NCBI GenBank assembly: GCA_026770025.1
Contig: JAMXDE010000006.1
Coordinates: 1,798,001-1,862,000, forward strand
Source: Craspedostauros australis
Taxonomy: Eukaryota > Bacillariophyta > Bacillariophyceae > Mastogloiales > Achnanthaceae
Length of the DNA stretch: 64,000 nt
Direction of reading: 5' to 3'
Shown here: in pieces, positions 22,317 through 31,548 of the stretch
Numbering within the stretch: the stretch's first letter is position 1
Layout: the number at the start of each line of letters is the position of its first letter
The notes under the pieces: generated by a model
What the model was told of the DNA's origin: nothing
Seen by the model: only the letters and a program-made list of their open reading frames with translations
Database searches by the model: none
Made by a program: the position numbers and the translations under genes

Positions 22317-25300
22317 TTACAGTTGGCATCGTGGGCCATCCCCTGGGCATTGCTTCTTTTCAAGGTCTTGCGTTGTCGCCATGGTTATGCCAGCAAGTCC
22401 TTTGGAACGAGTTCGTGTTGCAACATCGCCGGATTGCACGGTTTGAGATCGAGTCCATCTTCGCTTTGGTACTGGTTGTGTGTGCACTGCATTGCCTTCT
22501 TCCTTTCTTTTCCCCCTTCTCTGCCCATGGACGGCGATTTCGCTTACTCTGGTCTTTGTGTTTGCGGTACTTCGTGCCATTGTTGCTGACGCCTCCATCG
22601 CTTTGGGCGTCCTCGCTGCGGTCGCCGACGCCGCTCTGGTTCTCATCGCCGGCTTCGTTGTTGCTACCGTACTTGCATGTTGCCTTCTAGTGGGCCCAGC
22701 TTTCCGTTGCATCGCTTCAACTATTGTTGCTCCATTCCTTTCCTCTGCTTTCCTGGTTGTAGCGCGGCGTTCTGTTTCCAGTTTGCTGTTGCCTGCATTG
22801 TTTCCTTTCTGTTTCCTTGGTGAGTTTGTTTTGTTCCATTCCACGTAGCTAGTTGTTGTTTGGTGCGCCCATGCTCGGTCGTCTCCATGTAGCATTCGAA
22901 AGCAGGTGTTGCTAGCATCCACTGGTTCCTTGTTGATTATGATGTTGCACATCGTGACTTCATTTGCCATGCCACAGTGTGTCGCCCATTTTCTGTGATT
23001 GGCAGTGGGGGGAACACACGCAAACAGGTGACATTCCATGCACAGCCATTGCGTTGCGACCCCACAGACAATACATGGTTGTCTTGTTTTGATGCAGTGC
23101 ATTGGCATATGATTTCCTTCGCGCAGGCGCTTGTTGAGAGCCACCTCGGCGGAGGAAATTGATGTCGAAGTGCTTGACAAAAGAGCTCGGACTGCCGAGT
23201 TGTCCATTGGTTCGTGCTCCCATGTTGGCCTCCCATCAAGCACGCGAGGCTTCTTGTCATCTGAACTTGAAGTGCTGATCTTCACAGCTCTCTGTTCCGC
23301 CATACATCTGTTGTGATTCCTTCGTGATTCCTTCATCTGTCTCAGCATGTGCGCAAGGGTGTCTCTTGTTTCTTTGATCGAATCCGAGACAGACAGTCTT
23401 CCATTGAGCATCATCCTGTAGTGCCGGATGGCTGGCGTTCTCTCCAGATCTTTGTTGTCCAACACATCCGGTGTACAGCAGTACTGATGCAATTTGTGGA
23501 GGAACAGCATGTACACCTCCAGCAACCGTGCCACAGCGTAGCATTGGAAATTTGAGGATGGCAGCCGTGCTTGGTGCTGACGGATCATTCGCGAGACAAC
23601 ATCGGAACCACCTTTTAGAGCATTCCATCGCGAGATGATGGAAGGTACCAAGGTGTGAACCCGTGGGATGGGGGAGGGAAGGTCTTGGCAGGCCTTCCAT
23701 ATCATCAGTTGATGAAACACATCCTCGGTTGTGAGTGAGGCAATGTGGTGGCCGCCGGATCCTCGCTTCTGTGGGCTACGCTTCGAGCGAAGGTATTTCT
23801 GTAACCTCCTCCCTGACAGGGTTGTCGTTGGGAGGTGGCTGCGTTCGGTGTATGCGAAATCCAACATTAAGGAGAAAAGGTCATGCAAGACTATGCCGTA
23901 GGACTTCATGAGGGAAGGTTCAAAGTGTGTTGCCATTGACCTAATGATGTTGCCCAATTCGTCACCTGCCATCAACAATGGTGAGGCGCGTGACACAAAG
24001 GGCGGTGTGGATTGGGTTGGACGCATGTGTGAGGATATGTGCAGACTGGCATTTCATCGCACATCAGGATTGCAGCATGCTGAATGTGTGTGGTGGACTT
24101 ACCTATGGCAATCACAGCTCCTTTCACTCCAAACACGAACGCATGGTGGAGGAGCTGCACCATTTCGGATTTTTGCTGGAACAGTCCTCGCCACTTCTCC
24201 TTCTGTTGCTTGACATACACATGGCCATTGTCCTCCATGGAATGCCTGAAGGCTGCGGTCCGTTGATGATGTCTTTCATTGTTGACTGTACCAGGCCGAG
24301 TTCTTGTCTTCATCTCGACAACATACACCTCGTCATTCGTGTCATCAGCTGGATCGCCCACGACGGCAAGAAAATCAACTGATGCACGAGCATAGTTCCT
24401 GCCGCGCTTCTTCACAAGCCCTGCCCGGAATGCAGCTTTCACATACGCACCAGAGTTGTTGATGTCCGTCGTCTCCATCATCTTTTCCATCATTGGCTTC
24501 TCGTTGTCGTGGCCCATCTTCGCGTCCTTCGAAGATTGGCCACGGAGCCGTTTCATGAACCAGGCTTGAAGCATCAGTGTGGTGAGATCACGCTTCAACG
24601 ATATCATCCACGGTGTTTCCTCGTCGTCGTCTGCTCCTTCGTTGTCTTCCTCGTCGCGAGTGCTTTCATCGTTCACCGCGAAGGCAATGAGCCGATTGAT
24701 GATCTGTACTCTGGATTCGGTGATCTGTTTCTTATTCGGAATGCGTTCTCGCAACAGCTTCTTCAACGTTTGATCGTTGACGCAAATGAATCGTCTCCGG
24801 AGTTTATCCGTCTCTGCAAGGATGATCTGCATCGATTTCAGCTTCGTGGATCTCGCCCGTTTGGCTCTGTTCATGTAGAACATCCCCATGAGAGAGGAAA
24901 GTTCGGTGTCGGTCAGAAATGCCATTGGACTGTTGAGTTCACGCACCATGGCCCCAAGTTGTTGCTCCAACGAACATGTGTTGGTGTCAGGGTCGGTCAG
25001 TGCTCTGTGCAGCCTCAGACATTTCACCCTCACCCTTTCTTCCACCACTGCTGCGCCATAGGAGGTCGTCTTTCCCTCCACATTGAAACCATAATAGCGA
25101 CCGACCTCCTCCCAAGCAACTTGATTGAAGATGGTGGCGTTGTCGCTGTTGATCCACTCGCCACTGTTGAGTACAGCTTCGATCATGCGAAAAACGGATG
25201 TGCTGGTGAAGGAAAATCGCCTTTGGAGGAACCAGATGTGATCGCCTTGTGTGCAGGTAAGACCGTCCACTTGCAGCTCCCAGATCTTCTTCTTCCATCT

Positions 25301-27089
25301 CATTCGGACTGCGTGCTCGGCGTCTGCGACAAGGTTGGCGGTGTTTGCTGCGTTTGGTGAGATTGCAGCGACGGCTTCCGTTTGTGCCTCTGTTAGGGGG
25401 CCGTAGGTTTGAGCGCCAACGCCAGTTGTAGTCACTGCCTTCGCTGCAGTATACACAGACGAACGCTGGAAATCAGAGAGGCATTCATGGAAGAATTGAG
25501 GGTACGACTCTGACTGCGGATTCGGACCATCCTTCTGTACTACCATGTTGTGATACATCCTTTGGTCTCGTTGATGACGAAAGTTGATATCCCAGTCGAA
25601 TCCACCGGGCTTGGAGGACGTCGCAAGTACAGTATTCTGTCCTTGGCGATAAGCATAGCACCACATCGTGCGGCCCGATATGCTGTTTGTGGTTGCCACA
25701 GACAGCATTGGCGGGCCTGGGCGGCCCACATCCATTTGGAGGGCGCGATTCCTGGTGTTGGGATTGTATGTGAATGGGATGTGTGGGCTGCGCTTCTGCG
25801 TCCCTTCGATGTCGGCATGTTTGCTCATCAGGTCTGTAGCCAGCTCTTCAGAATTGTAGCCTCGGTCACACAATATGGTGACATTGCGGAGACGACCATC
25901 TGCTTGGGCTAGTTGTCCTAGTATGTTAGTACTATCATTGACAACTCCATCACGGGAGGCAGCGACTCCAACCACCAATCCCGACGCTGTATGCACCAAT
26001 GTATTCAAAGTAAATCTGCAAACGGAAGAAGGAGCAATAGATGCAGAGAAGAGAATGTTAGTAACACGATCGTATTGCAACGGTCAGTAGTCATCACAAA
26101 TTGGCAGCGGCAACTTACCCGTCGCGATTACATTGCACATGTCGCTGACCCAAGAGGCAGCTCTTTTCGCCCCGAGTCTGACAATGTACTTTGTCGTCGT
26201 CCAAGGTGACCATACGATGGAACTTTCCACGTGCAAGGCAGATAGTTTTCAACGTAGTATTCACCGCATTCTCTAGGTCCACCCAAAGGAATTGATGGCC
26301 AGTGTAGTTGTCTGGTGCGCCGTTCTGTTCAATGCGACTCCAAATTGCCATGTAGGAATCTCGCGATGGGAAATTTGGCAGCATCCGTGTTTCAGGCGAC
26401 TCGTACATTCCCTTCACTGTTGAACTCAGAAGTATCTGCTCACAGAATCCATAGAGGAGTTCAAGATACTCAGTGTAGGTCAGCCCAAATGCCTCTGGCC
26501 CCATCGCAGTGAGAAAGACAACTGAGGAGGGGCCCAAGAGGTGTTGAACCAAATCGTTCATGGTTGGCACGGATGGAGGACGATGGTGCAATAGTTGGAG
26601 GACGTTGCTGCGGGTGCACTGCACCTCAGACCGTGCATTGAGGAGACTGAAGTCATGTGCCTCGCTGCAGGTCATGCGTGTCCTGTGAAGGTTGGGGCTG
26701 AGCACACTCCACTCAAGAATACCCCGGGAAGAGTTCTCTGAAGGTGGGATGACTACTCGATGACTATGAGCAGCCTTGTTCGAAGGGAGCACCCCAAACT
26801 GCAAAGAGTCTTCAACAAGAATGGACCCTTTGTTGGCATGATCACTGTCACTGCGATGGCTGACATCATCATCATCTGCACTTGCAACATCCAAGCCATG
26901 ACTGTGAGCAGCCACAGAAGCATGGCTGCAGTTGGGGTTGCGAGGAGAGTGAGGTGACGGAGCAGTTGCAGGTGGAACCATGGCAGATACATGTGGGGGC
27001 ATGGGATGGCGGAGAGGATGGAAACCTGTTTCTGGTGGTGTTGCATCTTTGTCAGCACTGGAGGAAGATTGAGGGAGACGGATGCTCAT
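22317..27089 (-). CDS. P2 transposase: divergent PiggyBac-like DDE protein with PD-(D/E)XK-like domain, predicted 1510 aa, 3 exons
   Basis: Two introns with good consensus join three frames: donor GGTAAGT and acceptor TTTGCAG bound intron 26016-26118; donor GGTAAGT and acceptor GGCAG bound intron 23966-24102. Exons of 971, 1913 and 1649 nt total 4533 nt, an exact multiple of three. Exon 1 has a Ser/His/Pro-rich start, then a PiggyBac-like stretch ending in VTLDDDKVH (about residue 297, candidate first Asp). Exon 2 gives VTILCDRGYNSEEL (about 374, candidate second Asp), then much later SVDFLAVV (about 870) and VYVVEMKTR (about 891), the D...ExK signature of PD-(D/E)XK nucleases. Exon 3 has a Cys-rich segment (CIVCGVATQWLCMECHLFAC, about 1258), like the PiggyBac C-terminal finger, and a basic tail. 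The ATG at 27089 was chosen because the longer frame to 27371 starts inside a palindrome. The third catalytic acid was not located. Confidence 0.72.
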
Positions 27090-27351
27090 GGTGATGTGAA
27101 AGTGGGAAGTGCGGAAGGCGAGAGAGACGTTGATGCTGCTGCAATGAGGTGTGGAGCAGGTGAAGACGAACGACGTTGCTGGAGCAAGGTCGACATGGAT
27201 GGTGATGGGCGCAAACACAACAGCGACACAGAGAAGAAAGCAGGCGATTGTCCGTTGCAATGCAATTTCGAAGGAGGAGAAACAAATTCGAAGGAATCGA
27301 GCGAGTCTATCACGATTGCTCTTCGTGTTAAATTGCCACAGTAATTCTTGA

Positions 27352-27436
27352 ATGCGTCCTGACGCAAACACAAACGGTGCGACGTATTTAGCTTGCGTCA
27401 GGACGCAAAAAGGGATCGTTTTGCGTCCTGACGCAG
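27352..27436. repeat. Right subterminal palindromes of P2 (three copies)
   Basis: Copies at 27352-27367 (ATGCGTCCTGACGCAA), 27393-27408 (TTGCGTCAGGACGCAA) and 27421-27436 (TTGCGTCCTGACGCAG). They lie about 260-350 bases upstream of the chosen start codon of the transposase gene, so the transposase could also regulate its own promoter; that is inference. Confidence 0.85.
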
Positions 27437-27671
27437 AAAAAAATCACTATGGATATCACTTTCTTCGTACCTGAAGAAAGTTTGAGAGATGGGCGATCCA
27501 GCCATGTGTCGCTTTCGATGGGGTTGCTAGGATGCTTGTGTCGCAATCAGAGCCTGAACTACTCGTGAATCGTTTTTTGGCCAGCGGGACTGTCGCAAAA
27601 TTGATTCGGCGAGCCCGTCCCTCCCAATTTCGGTCTCTCCATCCCATTTTTGTCGTCACATCTCCCCTTCC

Positions 27672-27764
27672 CATCACATCACAAAATCAAAAGATCACAA
27701 CATCACAACATCACAACATCACATCATCACATCATCACATCATCACATCATCACATCACCACAT
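27672..27764. repeat. Simple repeat of CATCACA-type units before the PiggyBac start codon
   Basis: Tandem CATCACAA and CATCACAT units run up to 13 bases before the ATG at 27777, in the 5' untranslated part of the PiggyBac transposase gene. Confidence 0.85.
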
Positions 27765-27776
27765 GGATCATCCATC

Positions 27777-30275
27777 ATGGTCAAGTTCACCCGTGCCAAG
27801 CACAAGGAGCCACCTTCCACACCAACCAGCAGCCAGCCGTCCTTCTTTGCAGAGCCTGATCTCCCCTACACCAGCTCTCGTCCGCATGTGGTTTTCCTCA
27901 ACGATTCTCCAAAGTTGAATTGGTCTCCTCCATGCAAATGGCTGCCTCTGGATTCGACCACCCTCAGGGGCCTCGACGACAACCCGCCAACAACCAATCA
28001 TTCATCAACCACCATGCACACCAATGGCAAGAGCAGCATCATCGTGCCACCTGCGGTGGAGGGCAAAATCGATGCCAGCATCATCATTCCACCTGCAGTG
28101 GATCGCAAAATTGATGCTGGCATCGTCATACTACCTGCAGTGGATGGAACAAGCATCGTCAGCAATCCGTCTGGCATTGCTGGGCGCATGGCCACACGCA
28201 TGTCAACGCATATGGCCACGCAGATGGACACGGCATCCAATCAGAGCAACACTGCATGCATCAAAACTGATGCCAGCCCATCAAATGAAACCATCACAAC
28301 TGACTTTGCAATCACAGCTGACCCATCTGAAGGAAGCATTGGGAACCAGGAAAGCATCAGCACCCATGCAACAGTTGATGGCAGTCAGTACACCATCAAC
28401 ATCAGCAGCAACCATCAAAGCAACTACACACCACTCCCTGTGGGCAATCACAAGCCCAAGTTCCATGGAATACCAAATGTTGCCACCACGATTGAGAGCA
28501 TCTTGGAAATCTTCTTCCCTGAGACTCTTGTGGAGAGCATCCAGCTTCATACCAACAATCATATTCGAAACAGTCGATCCAATGCTGAACCAGTGACAGT
28601 ATGTGAACTGTACATAGTCCTTGCAATGTACTTCTACATGGGCTTCTTTGACGCCCCTGCAAAGAGAGACTACTGGAGAGCTGCTTCCATTTCCATTCCT
28701 TCTCACGAGCTCATGACATACATGACAAGAGCACAATACCAAGTCATTTGGAATCACATCCATCTCACTGCAATGGCTGAACACTTGGATGGCCAGTCAG
28801 ATTCTTCAATTGACAGCAGCGATACATCTGCAGACGATATGGATGATGATGTCTCTCCAACAGATCAGAGCCGCGGCACCAGATCATCATCGCAGACGGC
28901 CACAACTTCTGGAATGTCAGCTGATGCCTCAGCATCCTCATCAACGCTATCCGACCTCTCTGACAATGTTGCCCCACATGGGTCCGAGAGCAGGGCAGCC
29001 TGCAAACCTGCACCACCACCACCTTCAATGCCCCCTGTGATCATTTCCGATCGCTCATGGTATGCCAAGGTCCAACTACTGCTGGACCATACCAACCGGG
29101 TCTCTCAGAAGGTGTGCGCAAAGCCAGGGTTTGCCTGCTCCATCGACGAGATGATGGTACGCTTCAAAGGCCAATCAAGCCAAACCCATCGCATGAAGCA
29201 AAAGCCCATCAAAGAAGGATACAAGTTCTTCGCGCTGTGCTGCTCTGCATCTGGGTTCATGTACCATATCCTTCCTGCTGGAAGACTGGATAAGACAACA
29301 AAGATCAACAACACAGTGCAAGAGTTGATGGCTGTTCTTGATCCAAATTCGGGGTATGTCGTGGCAATGGATAATCTTTTCACAACAAAGACTGTGATTG
29401 AGAACTCCAGGAGAATGGGGCTGGGAATCGTTGGCACTGCTCGGAATCGTCGTGGCTTCCCTCCCAAGGAGCTGAAGGATATTGAAGATGGACGCTTCAA
29501 TTTGCTGTATCTGTGGACACAATCTGATGATCACGTCATCACAAGATGGGTTGACAACAACGTTGTCTTGATGGTCAGCACCATCCACTACGGAAATGAG
29601 ACAGTGCAGAAGGATCGCCACAAGCCAAGGGAGACCCAGACGAACAAGTCTCACCTCAAACAAGTGTGGGGGAGCAATTGGAACGCGAGGATTCACCTAC
29701 CAAAGATGATTGACGACTACAACCACTGGATGGGAGGCGTGGACAAGTGCGATCAGTTCATCGCCTACTACAGACCGAATCTCCGATGCCGACGAGTGTG
29801 GATGCCCCTGATGTTTCACCTGCTGGACATCCTGAGGGTGAATGCCTGGATCGCCCACAACATGCTGGTCGAAAAGGAGCATCAATTGGAGCACAAGGCA
29901 TTTGGTTTGCAGATGATTGAACGGCTTGTTGCGAAAGGTGTCATGTATGAATCGAGGTCAACAAGGGCAAGGGCACAGGCAACCACACCATCAAGGCCAG
30001 CGCCAAGATCGATCCAAACAGCATCCAGAATGAGCAGAAAGTCACCAACGCTGAGTTTGAAGAGACTGACAGGAGAGTATCGCGACCACAAGGAGCTCAT
30101 CGTGAGACAAGGGTGCCAGCGGACCTGCACATACTGTGCGTTCTTGAAGGCGAAAGCAAAGCAAGACGGAAAGGCAGGGGTGAAACCGAAAAGAGTGAGA
30201 AGGATGTGCAACATCTGTGATGTCTACATCTGCAAGCAACACTGGGCTACATACCATGGTCAGGATCAGGGCTGA
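27777..30275 (+). CDS. PiggyBac transposase, 832 aa, intact
   Basis: A cut-and-paste transposase of the PiggyBac family (DDE_Tnp_1_7). About 240 residues of Ser/Thr/His-rich, repetitive N-terminus (near-repeats of IIVPPAVEGKIDAS type) precede the catalytic region. Candidate catalytic aspartates lie in SIDEMMVRFKG (about residue 455), VVAMDNLFTT (about 531) and GGVDKCDQF (about 655 and 658). Other family hallmarks are GTARNRRGFP and RRVWMPLMFHLLDI. The C-terminus has a cysteine-rich finger (CTYCAF, MCNICDVYICKQHW), as in other PiggyBac transposases. An acidic, Ser-rich insert (about 340-410) splits the region before the first Asp. The frame has no stops and the terminal repeats are present, so the element could have been active recently. 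Confidence 0.95.
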   Translation: MVKFTRAKHKEPPSTPTSSQPSFFAEPDLPYTSSRPHVVFLNDSPKLNWSPPCKWLPLDSTTLRGLDDNPPTTNHSSTTMHTNGKSSIIVPPAVEGKIDASIIIPPAVDRKIDAGIVILPAVDGTSIVSNPSGIAGRMATRMSTHMATQMDTASNQSNTACIKTDASPSNETITTDFAITADPSEGSIGNQESISTHATVDGSQYTINISSNHQSNYTPLPVGNHKPKFHGIPNVATTIESILEIFFPETLVESIQLHTNNHIRNSRSNAEPVTVCELYIVLAMYFYMGFFDAPAKRDYWRAASISIPSHELMTYMTRAQYQVIWNHIHLTAMAEHLDGQSDSSIDSSDTSADDMDDDVSPTDQSRGTRSSSQTATTSGMSADASASSSTLSDLSDNVAPHGSESRAACKPAPPPPSMPPVIISDRSWYAKVQLLLDHTNRVSQKVCAKPGFACSIDEMMVRFKGQSSQTHRMKQKPIKEGYKFFALCCSASGFMYHILPAGRLDKTTKINNTVQELMAVLDPNSGYVVAMDNLFTTKTVIENSRRMGLGIVGTARNRRGFPPKELKDIEDGRFNLLYLWTQSDDHVITRWVDNNVVLMVSTIHYGNETVQKDRHKPRETQTNKSHLKQVWGSNWNARIHLPKMIDDYNHWMGGVDKCDQFIAYYRPNLRCRRVWMPLMFHLLDILRVNAWIAHNMLVEKEHQLEHKAFGLQMIERLVAKGVMYESRSTRARAQATTPSRPAPRSIQTASRMSRKSPTLSLKRLTGEYRDHKELIVRQGCQRTCTYCAFLKAKAKQDGKAGVKPKRVRRMCNICDVYICKQHWATYHGQDQG

Positions 30276-30419
30276 CGAATTTTTTTACTAGTAAAACCGT
30301 GTGAAAAGAAGAATGGTTCCGAACTAGATTAAAAAAGAAGGCTTTCTGTCGTAGCTCCTGGTAGGGAAACCTCGTTCAAAATTTAACACGGGCCGAAAAA
30401 AGGATATAATGAACGCATT

Positions 30420-30438
30420 GGGCCTGGGTCATGAAGGG
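30420..30438 (+). repeat. Right terminal inverted repeat of the PiggyBac element
   Basis: Reads GGGCCTGGGTCATGAAGGG, the inverted partner of 21900-21918 with one mismatch. Confidence 0.8.
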
Positions 30439-30888
30439 ATAGTCGGAAGCGTGGCTGAATGTGTTCAGCAGGTAGTTGTTCCAAGCACTATACAGAGCAT
30501 GGGTTGGACCTTTTTGTTAATGCAAGCCTCTGCATAGTTGGACTCAATGACAGTGTCGATACCATTTTCTGTGTCGATGCCACTCCTGGTGTTGATGTTG
30601 GCATAGTTGGTGGCGATGGCGCCGTGTCGCCGTTCACATCAAAGGGACACTTCTGTCCTTGTTTTGTTGGGATTTTGTTGAAACAATTTTGTCAATTTTT
30701 CGTATGTCTTGGTATTTTGGTGGTAGTACTTGAGATGAGCGACAACAATACGGAGCATACGATAGTCCCATCGCCATGATATCATGAAGGTATCGGTCGG
30801 AATCGTCGTTCAGTTGCGACAATGGAGTTTGTCAACTCGAGATACTCAAACGGAGATACTGCACGTAAAAATTGCAGTTTATTTGTTC
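30439..30888. other. Spacer between the PiggyBac element and X1, nothing recognised
   Basis: About 450 bases without a convincing reading frame or repeat on either strand. A GTGTCGAT motif recurs near 30555-30575. Confidence 0.4.
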
Positions 30889-30892
30889 ATAA

Positions 30893-31050
30893 GACCCAGG
30901 TGAGTGAGTCGACCAACCTTTGGTAAAGTAGAGTGGCAATTTTTCTTCGATTTAAACCCAACCAAGGATATAAACCAACTCATTATAGTCTCTATAGCAA
31001 CAGGAAAATTACCCAGAAACTTAAAGTTCATAGTTTAAGTTTTATGGACC
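30893..31050 (+). repeat. Left terminal inverted repeat of X1 (158 bp)
   Basis: It shares the blocks CCAACCTTTGGTAAAGTAGA and TAGCAACAGGAAAATTACCC with the right end and with the left end of X2. Confidence 0.9.
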
Positions 31051-31548
31051 ATCAAATATTTGAAGTCGTAGGGGTCAAACGTAGCCTTCCACGATGTAGT
31101 TTTCCGAAGGTTCTTTGGTGTTCCGAGTTAATAACGATTGGTGCCCATTCACGTTGGTGTCTCCAGCTTTTTCCTTCCTCCTCGTTCGTTTGGAACACGT
31201 TATACACCGTTAGCTGCTCCGGAATCGATTGACATTTTCCACTTGTGGACATCACACACATCATCACATGCGCACGCACACATCGTCGCCACGCCGACAC
31301 AAAAACCGTCACATTTTTTGCTTCATTCCAAAGGTGCCTCCGCCGATGCGATGCTCGTTGTATCTGTTGTGCTGCGGTTGTAGTATGAGTAGTGAGAGCA
31401 CTAGTGACATTGGCGGTTGTTGTTCTCGCTGCTGCATCCAACACCTCTATCGGCATCACCTCCTCCACCCGCTTTGATTCCGCGTTCTACAGTGCCATTC
31501 ATCGATCAATCAATCAATCAATCAACCTCCTTTGCTACCATCAACACC

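Larger units (their letters stand above)
21986..27456 (-). mobile_element. P2: DNA transposon with subterminal palindromes and a large transposase gene, 5.47 kb
   Basis: The ends are inverted repeats: ATATCCATAGTGATTTTT at 21986-22003 and its complement at 27439-27456. The outer ATAT may be a target duplication or part of the repeat; the related element P3 shows the same ATAT on both sides. Inside the ends lie copies of a 16-bp palindrome, two on the left and three on the right. One gene on the minus strand fills the interior. P2 sits in the left arm of the PiggyBac element and is therefore younger than it. Confidence 0.85.
21900..30438 (+). mobile_element. PiggyBac DNA transposon, about 3.07 kb, split by a 5.5-kb element
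   Basis: The ends are inverted repeats: CCCTTCATGACCCAGG at 21900-21915 and its reverse complement at 30423-30438, 18 of 19 bases matching if extended. CCCT is the usual start of PiggyBac ends. An intact PiggyBac transposase lies at 27777-30275. The left arm (21900-21985 plus 27457-27776) is interrupted by element P2. The expected TTAA duplication is not seen: the flanks are GTAT and ATAG, so the target site has changed or the boundaries are a few bases off. Confidence 0.82.

Noticed and set aside
22261-22320. Possible plus-strand intron (TTGTAAGT...CTTACAG) starting a short gene
   Set aside because: The joined plus frame stops after about 45 codons, while the minus frame ends naturally at 22317.
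24509-25360. 283-codon plus-strand frame
   Set aside because: Antisense to the P2 transposase exon 2; the minus strand has splice sites and motifs.
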